A DNA stretch of 64,000 nt from Candidatus Omnitrophota bacterium. GTDB taxonomy: Bacteria; Omnitrophota; Gorgyraeia; 2-02-FULL-51-18. The stretch spans positions 182,598 to 246,597 of the forward strand of contig JAJVIE010000003.1 in NCBI GenBank assembly GCA_022072175.1. The letters run 5' to 3'. The notes beneath the pieces are model-generated. The model saw nothing but the letters and a program-made list of their open reading frames with translations. It searched no databases and was not told where the DNA came from. The number at the start of each line of letters is the position of its first letter. Positions within the stretch are counted from its first letter, which is position 1. Shown here piece by piece: positions 52,487-61,323 of the stretch. A program made the translations under genes and the position numbers.

Positions 52487-53062
52487 ATGGACACGTCCAA
52501 GCTCGTCATCACCGCCGAGATCACCCCCAACCCCAACACGCTCAAGTTCAACATCAACCGCGAACTGGCGACGGGCGGTTCGATGAATTTCCCGGACCGC
52601 GAGAAGGCCAAGGGCGCGCTCCTGCCCGAGACGTTGTTCGGCATCGACAACGTGCTCGGCGTCATGGTGGGACGGGATTTCGTGACCGTCACCAAGAACC
52701 CGTCCTCCGGATGGAGCGACCTGGCCGAGCCCATCATCGCCAAGCTCCGTGAGCTCGTGGAGTCCGGCAAGACCTTGCTGCCGCCGCAAGGACCGGCCGA
52801 TCCCCTCAAGAGCGTGGCGCCGGGCGCGGAGATGGGGGAGATCGAGCGCAAGATCCGCGAGATCCTCGACAACGAGATCCGTCCGGCCGTGGCGATGGAC
52901 GGCGGGGACATCATCTTCTACGGCTACGACAACGGGGTGGTGACGTTGCACCTGCAAGGCTCCTGCTCCTCGTGTCCCAGCTCGGTGCTCACGCTCAAGA
53001 TGGGCGTGGAGAACCGTCTCAAACAGCTCATCCCTGAAGTCCGCGAGGTCGTTCAGGTATAA
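52487..53062 (+). CDS. Nfu-type Fe-S scaffold or carrier
   Basis: 191 residues. The N-terminal Nfu_N domain (TPNPNTLKFNINREL, GVMVGRDFVTVTK) is followed by a NifU C-terminal domain with MDGGDIIFYGY and the cluster CxxC in GSCSSCPSS. AAGGAG (52475-52480) precedes the ATG. It is the last gene of the suf cluster, probably transferring clusters to client proteins. Its 3' end carries a TATAAT for the next gene. Confidence 0.92.
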   Translation: MDTSKLVITAEITPNPNTLKFNINRELATGGSMNFPDREKAKGALLPETLFGIDNVLGVMVGRDFVTVTKNPSSGWSDLAEPIIAKLRELVESGKTLLPPQGPADPLKSVAPGAEMGEIERKIREILDNEIRPAVAMDGGDIIFYGYDNGVVTLHLQGSCSSCPSSVLTLKMGVENRLKQLIPEVREVVQV

Positions 53063-53063
53063 T
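53058..53063 (+). promoter_or_regulatory. -10 box upstream of nadA
   Basis: TATAAT overlaps the last codons of the Nfu gene, about 90 nt before the nadA ATG. No convincing -35 box is visible. Confidence 0.45.
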
Positions 53064-53151
53064 AGCGGCTTATCGCCGAGAGGCTATCAGGATATCCGTA
53101 CGATTAACAAGTCTCTCACGAAACAGCCCTGCTCATAGAGGAAAGCGATCC

Positions 53152-54144
53152 ATGACCACCGCCACGCAGTACGATGTGCTCGAACGGGCCAACTCTCATG
53201 AGTTGCGCGACCGCTTGCGCGACAAGGTCCTGCGTCTGAAGCGTGAGCGCAACGCTTATATCGTCGCTCACAACTACCAGAACTACGAGGTCCAGGAGGT
53301 CGCCGACATCCTCGGTGACTCGCTGGCGCTGTCCAAGGCCGCCATCGGCGTGGGCGCGGACGTCATCGTGTTCTGCGGTGTGGATTTCATGGCCGAGAGC
53401 GCCAAGATCCTCAATCCCGAGAAGACCGTCATCCTGCCCGTGCGTGAAGCCGACTGCCCGATGGCGCTCATGGCCAACGCCGAGCGTGTGCGCGCGGCCA
53501 AGGCGCAGTATCCCGACGCCGCGGTCGTCTGCTACGTCAACAGTTCCGCCGAGGTCAAGGCCGAGAGCGACATCGCCTGCACCTCCGCCAACGCGGTGCA
53601 GGTGGTCAAGTCCTTGCCGCACAAGCGGGTGCTTTTCGTGCCCGACAAGAACCTGGGGCATTACGTCCAGCGCTTCTGTCCGGAGAAGGAGATCATCCTG
53701 TGGCAGGGATTCTGCACCACGCACATCCGCGTCACGGCCAAGGACGTGCTCGACACCAAGGCCAAGCATCCCGGGGCGCCGTTCATCGCGCATCCGGAGT
53801 GTCCGCCCGAGGTCATCGACCTGGCCGACCATGTCTGCTCAACGAGCGGGTTCGGCCCTTACATCCAGAGGAGCTCCGCGCGGACGTTCATCATCGGAAC
53901 CGAGGTGGGGATGATCTACAAGCTCAAGAAGGACCATCCGGATCGGCGTTTCATCATGCCGACCGAGCAGTTCGTCTGTCAGACCATGAAGATGACCACG
54001 CTCGGCTGGGTCGCGCACGCTCTGGAGACGCTCGAGCACAAGATCGAGATCCCCGAGCCGGTGCGCTCGCGCGCCGAGCAGTGCTTGCGCCGCATGATGG
54101 CCGTGACCCACGACCATCCCAACGCCGTCATCGCCAGTTATTGA
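53152..54144 (+). CDS. nadA: Quinolinate synthase A
   Basis: 330 residues. AHNYQNYEVQEVADILGDSLALS is the N-terminal signature (read as AHNYQ, then GDSLALS). The three 4Fe-4S ligand Cys are likely those in VVCYVNSSAEVKA, HVCSTSG and VCQTMKM. NadA condenses iminoaspartate with dihydroxyacetone phosphate to quinolinate in NAD synthesis. It depends on a 4Fe-4S cluster, which fits its place after the suf genes. GAGGAAAG precedes the ATG. Confidence 0.94.
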   Translation: MTTATQYDVLERANSHELRDRLRDKVLRLKRERNAYIVAHNYQNYEVQEVADILGDSLALSKAAIGVGADVIVFCGVDFMAESAKILNPEKTVILPVREADCPMALMANAERVRAAKAQYPDAAVVCYVNSSAEVKAESDIACTSANAVQVVKSLPHKRVLFVPDKNLGHYVQRFCPEKEIILWQGFCTTHIRVTAKDVLDTKAKHPGAPFIAHPECPPEVIDLADHVCSTSGFGPYIQRSSARTFIIGTEVGMIYKLKKDHPDRRFIMPTEQFVCQTMKMTTLGWVAHALETLEHKIEIPEPVRSRAEQCLRRMMAVTHDHPNAVIASY

Positions 54145-54191
54145 GACCGCGCCGTCTCTTCCTATCCACCGTTATCGCCTGGGGGGCCCTG

Positions 54192-56051
54192 ATGAATACC
54201 GCCGTTAAAGCCGTCGAGGACGTCGAGATCATCCCGAAGGACGTGCTGTTCGGCAATCCCGTCAAGGCCGCGCCCACACTGTCCCCCGACGGCCGCCATC
54301 TGGCGTATCTGGCCCCCGACGAGGGCGTGCTCAACGTCTGGGTGGGTCCGGCCGACGGTAGCGGCGCCAAGCCGGTGACGCGCGACCGCGAGCGCGGGAT
54401 CCGCAACTATTTCTGGTCCGAGGACAGCCGTTACGTGATGTACCAGCAGGACCAGGGCGGCAACGAGAACTGGCGCCTGTACGCGGTGGACTTGCGCGAC
54501 GGGGCGACGCGCGACCTGACACCCTATGAGGGGGTGCAGGTGCGCGTGGTCGACATCCACAAGGACCGGCCGGACGAGATCCTCTTCTCGATGAACAAGG
54601 AGAACCCCCAGCACCACGACGTCTATCGTCTGTACCTGTCCAACGGTAAGACCGAGCTCATCGCCAAGAACCCGGGGCATTTCGCCGGATGGATGACGGA
54701 CGCCGACTCCAAGGTCCGGGCCGCGCTGGCCATCACCGAGGACGGCGGCGAGGAGCTCCTGGTGCGCGACACCGAGAGCTCGCCGTGGCGCTCCATCGTC
54801 AAGTGGACGCAGGACGACTCCAGCTCCAGCGGCCCGATCGCCTTCACGAAGGACGGCCGGTCGATGTACGTCCGCGACGCGCGCGACTACAACAGCGGCC
54901 GTCTGGGCCTGCTGGACCTGACGACGGGCAAGTTCCGGGTGATCGCGCAGGACCCGCAGTACGATATCGCGGGGGTACAGTTGCATCCGGACACGCGGGT
55001 GCTGGAGCTGTACGCGATCGAGAAGGACCGTCCGCATCTGGTCGTGCAGGACCCGTCCATCCAGCCGGATGTCGACGCTCTCAAGAAGCTCCATGACGGG
55101 GACTTCTTCATCAACTCGCGCACGCACGCCGATGACATGTGGGTGGTGGGTTACCATGACGACGACGGTCCGATGCCGTACTACGTCTATGACCGCAAGA
55201 GCCGTCAGGCGAAGTTCATCTTCCACAACCGCCCGGACCTGTCGAGGTACCGCCTGGCGCCCATGGAGCCGTTCGAGTACAAGACCCGGGACGGTCTGAC
55301 CGTGCACGGCTATCTGAGCTTCCCTCCGGGCAAGCCGCGCAAGAACCTCCCGACGGTGCTCAACGTCCACGGCGGTCCCTGGGTGCGCGACACGTGGGGC
55401 TATGACGCCGAGGCGCAGTGGCTGGCCAACCGCGGCTACCTGTGCGTGCAGGTCAACTACCGCGGCTCGAGCGGTTACGGCAAGGATTTCGTCAACGCCG
55501 GCGACAAGGAGTGGGGCGGCCGCATGCACGACGATCTGGTCGACGCGGTCAAGCACATCATCGACAAGGGCTACGCCGATCCGAAGCGGGTCGCCATCTA
55601 CGGCGGCAGTTACGGCGGCTACGCGGCGCTGGTCGGCGCGACGTTCACGCCCGAACTTTTCGCGTGCGCGGTCGACATCGTGGGGCCGAGCAACCTCCTG
55701 ACCTTCATCCGCTCGGTGCCACCGTACTGGGAAGTGTACCTGTCGCAGTTCTACCGGCGGGTCGGCAACCCCGAGACGGAGGAGGCGTTCCTGCGCGAGC
55801 GCTCACCGCTCTTCAGGGTCGACAATATCCGCAAGCCGCTGTTGATCGCCCAGGGCGCCAACGACCCGCGCGTCAAACAAGCCGAGTCCGAGCAGATCGT
55901 GGCCGCCCTCAGAGAGAAGGGGATCGACCACGAGTACATGCTCTTCCCGGACGAGGGCCACGGCTTCGCCAAGCCCGATAACCGCATCAAGTTCTACACC
56001 CACGCGGAGCGCTTCCTGGCCAAGCATCTGGGCGGCCGAGCCGAAGCGTAG
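54192..56051 (+). CDS. S9-family prolyl oligopeptidase-like serine peptidase
   Basis: 619 residues. An N-terminal beta-propeller (repeated [10 protein letters not shown]-, SEDSRYVMY- and TKDGRSMYV-type blades) is followed by an alpha/beta-hydrolase domain. The nucleophile Ser is in [10 protein letters not shown], the acidic residue in GANDPRV and the His in DEGHGF. No signal peptide, so cytoplasmic. Typical of acylaminoacyl peptidases or related S9C enzymes acting on short peptides. Confidence 0.92.
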   Translation: MNTAVKAVEDVEIIPKDVLFGNPVKAAPTLSPDGRHLAYLAPDEGVLNVWVGPADGSGAKPVTRDRERGIRNYFWSEDSRYVMYQQDQGGNENWRLYAVDLRDGATRDLTPYEGVQVRVVDIHKDRPDEILFSMNKENPQHHDVYRLYLSNGKTELIAKNPGHFAGWMTDADSKVRAALAITEDGGEELLVRDTESSPWRSIVKWTQDDSSSSGPIAFTKDGRSMYVRDARDYNSGRLGLLDLTTGKFRVIAQDPQYDIAGVQLHPDTRVLELYAIEKDRPHLVVQDPSIQPDVDALKKLHDGDFFINSRTHADDMWVVGYHDDDGPMPYYVYDRKSRQAKFIFHNRPDLSRYRLAPMEPFEYKTRDGLTVHGYLSFPPGKPRKNLPTVLNVHGGPWVRDTWGYDAEAQWLANRGYLCVQVNYRGSSGYGKDFVNAGDKEWGGRMHDDLVDAVKHIIDKGYADPKRVAIYGGSYGGYAALVGATFTPELFACAVDIVGPSNLLTFIRSVPPYWEVYLSQFYRRVGNPETEEAFLRERSPLFRVDNIRKPLLIAQGANDPRVKQAESEQIVAALREKGIDHEYMLFPDEGHGFAKPDNRIKFYTHAERFLAKHLGGRAEA

Positions 56052-56062
56052 TCTGCCGCGTC

Positions 56063-56141
56063 TACCGGACCCGGTCCCTCGGGGAGGCGTTAGCCTCACT
56101 CGGAACGACAAGCCAACACCTCCCTTCCGGACCCGGTCCGT
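56063..56141 (-). repeat. 79-bp inverted-repeat element, copy 5 (remote)
   Basis: Arms GGACCCGGTCC at 56067-56077 and 56129-56139 around GGGGAGGCGTTAGCC and AAGCCAACACCTCCC. Same length and architecture as the island copies, 12.6 kb away and more diverged. Next to a C-rich heptad array. Confidence 0.75.
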
Positions 56142-56174
56142 CTTGGGTCCGTCTTGCGGCCCACCTTTCCGAGT

Positions 56175-56198
56175 CCCGATCCCCGAACCCCGAGTCCC
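56175..56198 (-). repeat. G-quadruplex-prone heptad array 5 (minus strand)
   Basis: Four runs of 3-4 C at roughly 7-nt period on the plus strand. They follow element copy 5 just as the other arrays accompany their elements. Confidence 0.65.
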
Positions 56199-56238
56199 GA
56201 TCAGTGGTAAAATGACCGTATCAGTCGGGAGAGAGACG

Positions 56239-56997
56239 ATGACGATGGGGCCGGCGGTCGCGATGGCGTTGTTCCTCTTGGTCGGGTCCTCGATCGGCCT
56301 GCTCGGTAGCGGCGGGTCCGTCTTGACGGTGCCGATCCTCATCTACGCGGCCGGATTGGGGGTCAATGAGGCGATCGCGGCGTCGCTCCTGATCGTCGGT
56401 TGTGCCAGCGCGATCTCAGCCTTCCGTGCCCATCGCCAAGAGCAGGTCAACGGACGCCTGGTGACGCTGTTCGTGCTTCCGGGCACGCTGATGTCCTTCG
56501 TCGGCGCGCGCTTGACGCCCCTGGTGGACGAGCGACTGCTCCTGACCCTTTTCGGCGGCGCCATGGTCGCGATCGGCGCGGTTCTGGCCGTGAAGACCGG
56601 TCGACCGGGGCCCGAGGGGCCTGTCGTGTGCCGGCCCGGAGCCGCGCTGTCCGCGTCGATCGGCGCCCTGCTCGGTTTTCTTACGGGTCTGCTCGGTGTC
56701 GGGGGAGGGTTCCTGATCGTGCCCGCCATCGCGCTGCTCATGAAATGTTCCCTGCGAACCGCGATCGGCACTTCCTCGGCGATCATCGCGATCAACTCCC
56801 TGGCCGGCTATGCGGGCCACGCCGTTTCCTTCGCTGGCCACCGGCCGTGGATCGCGGCCTATCTCGGAGCGACCCTGGCCGGAGTCTGGATCACGCACCG
56901 CCGGGCCGGGGCCCCGGATGCGACCACCCTGCAGAGGGCGTTGGCCGCGCTCATCGTGACCGTCGGCGCGTTCTTGGCCCTCAAGAACGCGTTGTAA
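56239..56997 (+). CDS. TauE/SafE-family sulfite exporter-like permease
   Basis: 252 residues, about seven or eight hydrophobic helices. Two homologous halves carry the family glycine motifs: SIGLLGSGGSVLTVPIL and LLGVGGGFLIVPAI. ATG 56239 has GGGA at 7-nt spacing; an upstream in-frame ATG at 56212 lies in a TAAAAT -10-like box and is less likely. Next to the persulfide dioxygenase, it probably exports sulfite or another sulfur anion. Confidence 0.88.
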   Translation: MTMGPAVAMALFLLVGSSIGLLGSGGSVLTVPILIYAAGLGVNEAIAASLLIVGCASAISAFRAHRQEQVNGRLVTLFVLPGTLMSFVGARLTPLVDERLLLTLFGGAMVAIGAVLAVKTGRPGPEGPVVCRPGAALSASIGALLGFLTGLLGVGGGFLIVPAIALLMKCSLRTAIGTSSAIIAINSLAGYAGHAVSFAGHRPWIAAYLGATLAGVWITHRRAGAPDATTLQRALAALIVTVGAFLALKNAL

Positions 56998-57021
56998 CCG
57001 TATCCAACAAGGAGGCCGCGC

Positions 57022-58086
57022 ATGACCACCGTCTTTCGTCAGCTGTACGACAACGTCTCCTCGACGTACACCTATCTTCTGGCCGATGGGCTCACGCGCG
57101 AGGCGCTGATCATCGACCCCGTGTACGAACTGCACGCGCGTGATCTTGCGCTGCTACGGGAGCTGGGTCTCCGTCTTACGGCAACGCTCGATACGCACTG
57201 CCATGCGGACCACGTGACGGGCGCCTGGCTCATGCGGCAGGCAACCGGCTGTCGGATCGGTCTATCCAGGTCCTACGGCGCGCGCAACGTCGATCTTCCG
57301 CTCGAGGAGGGGTCGCGGGTGACGTACGGGAAGGGCTGGCTGGACGTCTGGTCGACGCCCGGACACACTGACGGCTGCCTCTCGTTCGTCCTGCATGACC
57401 GCTCGATGGTGTTCACCGGCGATTGCTTGATGATCCGGGGGGCCGGACGCACGGATTTCCAGCAGGGCGATGCCCGCAAGATGTACCGTTCGATCCATGA
57501 TCGGTTGTTCGCGCTACCGGAGGCGTGCGCGGTGTACCCGGCGCACGACTATGACGGGCGGTGTTCCAGCACGATCGGCGAGGAGAAATTGCACAACACC
57601 CGCATCGGCGGAGGGGCCAGCGAGCGGGATTTCGTCGGTTACATGAAGAACCTCAACCTGCCGCATCCCAAGAAGATCGCCATCGCGCTGCCCGCTAACA
57701 TGCGCTGCGGCGAGCCCGAGACCGGCATCTATCCCTCCTACGCGGCATGGGGACCCGTGGAGCAGAGCTACGACGGCATCCCGCAGATCGCCCCTGAGTG
57801 GGTGGCCGCGCATGCGGGACGCGCGTTGATCGTCGACGTGCGGGATGCGGAGGAACGCCGTGGCGATCCCGGGTCGATCCCGGAGGCGTTGGGACTGCCT
57901 CTGGATGAACTCACCAAGCGTATGGCGGAGGTCCCCAAAGACCGGCCCGTGATCATGGTCTGCCGATCGGGCCGGCGATCGGCTCAGGCGACCGTGTTGC
58001 TTCGTAAGAGCGGGTATACAGATGTCGCCAGTCTCAAAGGCGGCATGCTGGCCTGGAACAACATCGCCGGAAGAGCTGACAACTAG
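57022..58086 (+). CDS. Persulfide dioxygenase (ETHE1-like) fused to rhodanese
   Basis: 354 residues. The metallo-beta-lactamase part has DTHCHADHVTGA, GHTDGCLSF, FTGDCLMIRGAGRTDFQQGD and YPAHDY, the iron-ligand set and substrate loop of ETHE1 enzymes. The C-terminal rhodanese domain has the active Cys in VCRSGRRSAQ. The fusion oxidises glutathione persulfide to sulfite and can move sulfane sulfur. AAGGAGG at about 57010 supports the ATG. Confidence 0.92.
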   Translation: MTTVFRQLYDNVSSTYTYLLADGLTREALIIDPVYELHARDLALLRELGLRLTATLDTHCHADHVTGAWLMRQATGCRIGLSRSYGARNVDLPLEEGSRVTYGKGWLDVWSTPGHTDGCLSFVLHDRSMVFTGDCLMIRGAGRTDFQQGDARKMYRSIHDRLFALPEACAVYPAHDYDGRCSSTIGEEKLHNTRIGGGASERDFVGYMKNLNLPHPKKIAIALPANMRCGEPETGIYPSYAAWGPVEQSYDGIPQIAPEWVAAHAGRALIVDVRDAEERRGDPGSIPEALGLPLDELTKRMAEVPKDRPVIMVCRSGRRSAQATVLLRKSGYTDVASLKGGMLAWNNIAGRADN

Positions 58087-58130
58087 CACGCGAACCGCTT
58101 ACCAAGAGCTCGGAGCCTATCGGGGCGAAT

Positions 58131-58310
58131 GTGCTGGCGGGCAAGAAGCTCGCCGACGCGATCAAGTCGCCGGCCGTGCAGGCCCTGCTCAAGAAGATGA
58201 AGAGCTATCTGGATCAGATCGCCAAGATCGATCCGGCTTTCACCAAGGACAAGATCACGCTGGCTCTGAACGGTATCGTCAACCAGCACCTGGTCCCCGC
58301 CACACCCTAG
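58131..58310 (+). CDS. Small ORF, 59 residues, uncertain
   Basis: GTG at 58131 to TAG at 58310. The peptide begins MLAGKKLADAIKSPA, is helical with Lys-rich and hydrophobic faces (LLKKMKSYLDQIAKI), and ends VPATP. Upstream GGAG is 15 nt away, so the start is not settled and the frame is open further 5'. Amino acid composition looks protein-like rather than random. Could be a small protein or the end of a decayed gene. Confidence 0.4.
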   Translation: MLAGKKLADAIKSPAVQALLKKMKSYLDQIAKIDPAFTKDKITLALNGIVNQHLVPATP

Positions 58311-58325
58311 TTCGAGGGTCGACGG

Positions 58326-59624
58326 TCAGCGCTGTCCGTCGTAGAGTTCGGCCAGGGTCCGGTACAGGTGAGGCGTCCTCAGCGCCCTGGACGTCATGTA
58401 GCCCAGGAGAGAGGCGAGCATGACGGGCAAGAGCGCCGCATGGTGGCCGGTCATCTCATAGATGATCACGAAAGCCGTGATGGGGGCCTGGATCGCCGCC
58501 GCGAGAAAGGCCGCCATCCCCATGATCCCGCACATCGCCACCGGTTGTTGCAGTATCGAGCCCACCCACGCCCCGAGACCCGAACCCATCGATAAGCAGG
58601 GCGCAAAAATACCGCCGGCGATCCCGGACCAGTACGTGCAGAGCGTCGCCGTGATCTTGGTCGCGAAGAAGGTGAGCGGATGCTGGTCCAGATGGCCGCG
58701 GACGTACCGTTGGGCGGCGATGTTGCCGGGACCCGCGATGCCGTCCATACCGGAGCTGATGAGCGCCAGGAGGACCCAGCTGAGCAGGACCACCACCGCC
58801 ACGCGCCAGGCGCCCCGCAAAGCCGCCGTGCGCCGCCGGCCCCAGATGAGCAGGGTCGAGAAAACCGCTCCCATGAGGCCGCACAGCAGGCTGACGGACA
58901 GCACCGCCGGGACGCCGACCTCCTCGGGGCTGGCCAACCGGCCGAAATACACGTAGTCCCCGGTCAGCGTCTTGGCCGCCAAACCCGCGATGATGATGGC
59001 CATAAGGACCATCTCCTTGATGCTGGAGAAATAGTCCGATGACAACTCCTCGATCGCGAACGTGACCCCGGCCAGCGGCGTGTTGAAGGCCGCCGCCAAT
59101 CCGGCGGAGCCGCCGGCGATGACCGCCGAGCGCATGTTGAACGGTATCCGGCACAGACGGTGGAGGATCAGGGTCAGCGAGAAGAACAGGCACGCGGCGA
59201 TGTGGACGGTCGGACCCTCGCGGCCGGTGGAAGCTCCGGCCCACAGTCCGAGCAGGATGGCCGAGACTTTGACCCAGAGCGTGCGAAAGGAGACGAGCGG
59301 GTACAGTCGCGCGAAGGTCTTCTCGTCCAGATGGCGCGCCGCCGAGATCGTCTGCGGGATACCCGCGCCGTCGGCGAGCGGGGAGATGCGCCGGATGATC
59401 TCGATCGAAAGAAGGAAGAGCAGGGGGGTCGTCACCCAGGCCCAGTCGCCCGAACGGTCGGGGGTGATGCGGTGCGCGTAGACCCACTCGAACGAGCGCA
59501 TGAACAGGACACACCCGGCCCCCGTCAGGATGGCGGCCAGGATGTAGATCGCCATACTGAGCCCGTACCGGTGATGCATCAGCTTCTCATAGACCCGCTG
59601 TGCCGGGGAAAAACCGAATTTCAT
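58326..59624 (-). CDS. ClC-family chloride/proton antiporter
   Basis: 432 residues with about ten membrane helices. GAGIPQ and GREGPTVH (gating Glu) and GGIFAPCLSMGS line the anion path. AIEELS holds the internal proton-transfer Glu seen in antiporter-type ClCs. No CBS domains follow. Convergent with the small ORF and divergent from metF. May help acid resistance or ion balance. Confidence 0.92.
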   Translation of the reverse strand: MKFGFSPAQRVYEKLMHHRYGLSMAIYILAAILTGAGCVLFMRSFEWVYAHRITPDRSGDWAWVTTPLLFLLSIEIIRRISPLADGAGIPQTISAARHLDEKTFARLYPLVSFRTLWVKVSAILLGLWAGASTGREGPTVHIAACLFFSLTLILHRLCRIPFNMRSAVIAGGSAGLAAAFNTPLAGVTFAIEELSSDYFSSIKEMVLMAIIIAGLAAKTLTGDYVYFGRLASPEEVGVPAVLSVSLLCGLMGAVFSTLLIWGRRRTAALRGAWRVAVVVLLSWVLLALISSGMDGIAGPGNIAAQRYVRGHLDQHPLTFFATKITATLCTYWSGIAGGIFAPCLSMGSGLGAWVGSILQQPVAMCGIMGMAAFLAAAIQAPITAFVIIYEMTGHHAALLPVMLASLLGYMTSRALRTPHLYRTLAELYDGQR

Positions 59625-59691
59625 ATCCCCATCATATCACGAGCACGGTCGCGGGCCCCAGGATACCGGGCCCCGGAGCGGTACTTTGGGG

Positions 59692-59697
59692 TATAAT
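59692..59697 (+). promoter_or_regulatory. -10 box of metF, near-leaderless
   Basis: Perfect TATAAT ending 6 nt before the metF ATG at 59704, so the transcript should start at or within a few nt of the start codon. No -35 match. Confidence 0.55.
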
Positions 59698-59703
59698 GCC
59701 CGC

Positions 59704-60591
59704 ATGTCCCTGCTCACAGAGATCTTCCGTAACAAGGCCCGCACGTTCTCGCTCGAGGTGTTCCCGGCCAAAACACCCGAAGGACACGCCAAACTGCTCG
59801 AAACCCTCAAGGGTCTGTGCGCGCTCAAGCCGGATTTCATCTCCTGCACCTACGGGGCGGGGGGCGGCAGTCGCGAGCGCACGCTCGAGGTGGTCCAGCA
59901 CATCGAGAGCGTCCATGGCATCGCGGCGATGGCGCATCTGACGTGCGTGTCGCACACGCGCTCGGAAATGACCGCCATCCTCGATGATATCCGCGGCCGC
60001 GGCATCTCCAACATCCTGGCCATGCGCGGGGATCCGCCCAAGGAACAGCCGGACTGGAAGCCGGGTCCGGAGCATTTCAAGTACAGCTCGGAGCTCGTGG
60101 CGTACATCCGCGGCCGCTATCAGGGTGACGTGGCCATCGGCGTGGCGGGTTTTCCGGAGGGTCATCCGCTGGCCGCCGACCGCGAGGCTGACGCTCGAGT
60201 CCTGAGGGAGAAGGTCCGGTCCGGAGCGGATTTCGTGATCACGCAGTTGTTCTTCGACAACAAGGACTATTTCGACTACGTGGAGCGCCTGAGGCGTCTG
60301 GGGGTGCAGGCGCGCGTGATCCCGGGCGTGCTGCCGGTGACCGACTACGCCGCTCTCTTGAGGTTCTGCGCGCTGTGCGGTGCGACGGTCACGCCCGAGG
60401 TCCGCGGGATCTTCGAACCGCTGGCCGGAGACCCTCAAGCCACGCTCAAGGCCGGCATCGCGTACGCGATCCGGCAGTGCCGTGCGCTCCTGGAGGGCGG
60501 CGCGCCGGGCATCCACCTCTACACGCTCAACCGGATCCACCCGACGGACGCCATCCTCGGGGCCATCCGCCCGCCAACGGGGTCTTCTTAA
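59704..60591 (+). CDS. metF: Methylenetetrahydrofolate reductase
   Basis: 295 residues, (beta/alpha)8 flavoprotein. SLEVFPAKTPEG holds the catalytic Glu, SCTYGAGGG and AHLTCVSHTRSE are the following strands, NILAMRGDPP binds folate and TQLFFDN is another signature. It makes 5-methyltetrahydrofolate for methionine synthesis. The ATG at 59704 is preferred because an upstream in-frame GTG overlaps the -10 box. Confidence 0.94.
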   Translation: MSLLTEIFRNKARTFSLEVFPAKTPEGHAKLLETLKGLCALKPDFISCTYGAGGGSRERTLEVVQHIESVHGIAAMAHLTCVSHTRSEMTAILDDIRGRGISNILAMRGDPPKEQPDWKPGPEHFKYSSELVAYIRGRYQGDVAIGVAGFPEGHPLAADREADARVLREKVRSGADFVITQLFFDNKDYFDYVERLRRLGVQARVIPGVLPVTDYAALLRFCALCGATVTPEVRGIFEPLAGDPQATLKAGIAYAIRQCRALLEGGAPGIHLYTLNRIHPTDAILGAIRPPTGSS

Positions 60592-60597
60592 AAGTAT

Positions 60598-60629
60598 TTG
60601 ACATCCCCCGGGGGAGTGGTATACTCCCC
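60598..60629 (+). promoter_or_regulatory. Promoter of the cold-shock leader with palindrome over -10
   Basis: TTGACA (60598-60603), 16-bp spacer, TATACT (60620-60625). GGGGAGT (60611-60617) and ACTCCCC (60623-60629) form an inverted repeat across the -10 region, a possible operator. Start expected near 60632. Confidence 0.8.
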
Positions 60630-60631
60630 GT

Positions 60632-60707
60632 GTAGTTCGGTTAACGTTGTTTTTGAAGCTTGCAAGACTAGTTCAGAAGCCGCGGATCGACTCGACCGCG
60701 GCTTTTT
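60632..60707 (+). ncRNA. Candidate small RNA or attenuated leader upstream of csp
   Basis: A transcript from the predicted start to an intrinsic terminator (stem 60678-60703, T-run to 60707) would be about 76 nt. It has no ORF of note. It may be an independent small RNA or a leader whose terminator is relieved to let RNA polymerase reach the cold-shock gene at 60774. Confidence 0.5.
60678..60707 (+). terminator. Intrinsic terminator within the csp leader
   Basis: AGCCGCGG (60678-60685) pairs with CCGCGGCT (60696-60703) around a 10-nt loop, followed by TTTT. Confidence 0.8.
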
Positions 60708-60773
60708 CAGTTCTACGGGCCCAAAGACACAAATCAGCAGTAAGAGTCTAAAATAAAGAAGGAAGCAAAGAAA

Positions 60774-60980
60774 ATGGCACAAGGAACCGTTAAGTGGTTC
60801 AGCGACCAAAAAGGCTATGGTTTCATCACTCCTGAGGGCGGCAAGAAGGACGTTTTCGTCCACTTCTCAGCGCTCGAGGGTGAGGGTTTCAAGACCCTGG
60901 CCGAAGGTCAGCTCGTGTCGTTCGACATCACGACGGGCCCGAAGGGCGAGCAGGCCGCGAACGTCAAGAAGCTCTCGTAA
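60774..60980 (+). CDS. Cold-shock domain protein (CspA family)
   Basis: 68 residues. [18 protein letters not shown] carries RNP1 (KGYGFI), and VFVHFSAL carries RNP2. A single OB-fold RNA chaperone. AAGGAAG (60759-60765) at 8-nt spacing; a TAAAAT at 60749 may be a second -10 that skips the upstream terminator. Confidence 0.95.
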   Translation: MAQGTVKWFSDQKGYGFITPEGGKKDVFVHFSALEGEGFKTLAEGQLVSFDITTGPKGEQAANVKKLS

Positions 60981-60999
60981 GAGCCTCTCTTCACGGCGT

Positions 61000-61034
61000 C
61001 CCCCGCATCCGCTTGGATGCGGGGGATTTTTTTT
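61000..61034 (+). terminator. Rho-independent terminator after csp
   Basis: CCCCCGCATCC and GGATGCGGGGG form an 11-bp stem with a GCTT loop, followed by eight T. Confidence 0.95.
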
Positions 61035-61085
61035 GTCCGGAGCGGCCGGATTGACAGCGCGCTCCATCCTATCTAGGCTGTTGTC

Positions 61086-61322
61086 ATGAAGATCGAACAC
61101 CTTTCAGAGTTAGGGCCCGGGCGCGCCGGTGTGGTCGAGGGTTATGATGTCCATGACCAAACGACAGAGCGTCTGAGGGAGCTCGGCCTGGTTTCCGGTA
61201 CGCGCGTGCAGGTCAAGCGGCTGGCGCCTCTGGGCGACCCGATGGAATTGTTCCTACGCGGCTACTGCCTGTCCGTCCGGCTCGAGGATGCCGCTCGGAT
61301 CCGAGTGCGCCTTGAGGCCTGA
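61086..61322 (+). CDS. feoA: Ferrous iron transport protein A
   Basis: 78 residues, SH3-like fold. LRELGLVSGTRVQVKRLAPLGDPMELFLRGYCLSVR is the family pattern (RLRELGL, then DPMELFLRGY). It acts with FeoB at the inner membrane. It is directly upstream of feoB. Confidence 0.92.
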   Translation: MKIEHLSELGPGRAGVVEGYDVHDQTTERLRELGLVSGTRVQVKRLAPLGDPMELFLRGYCLSVRLEDAARIRVRLEA

Positions 61323-61323
61323 G

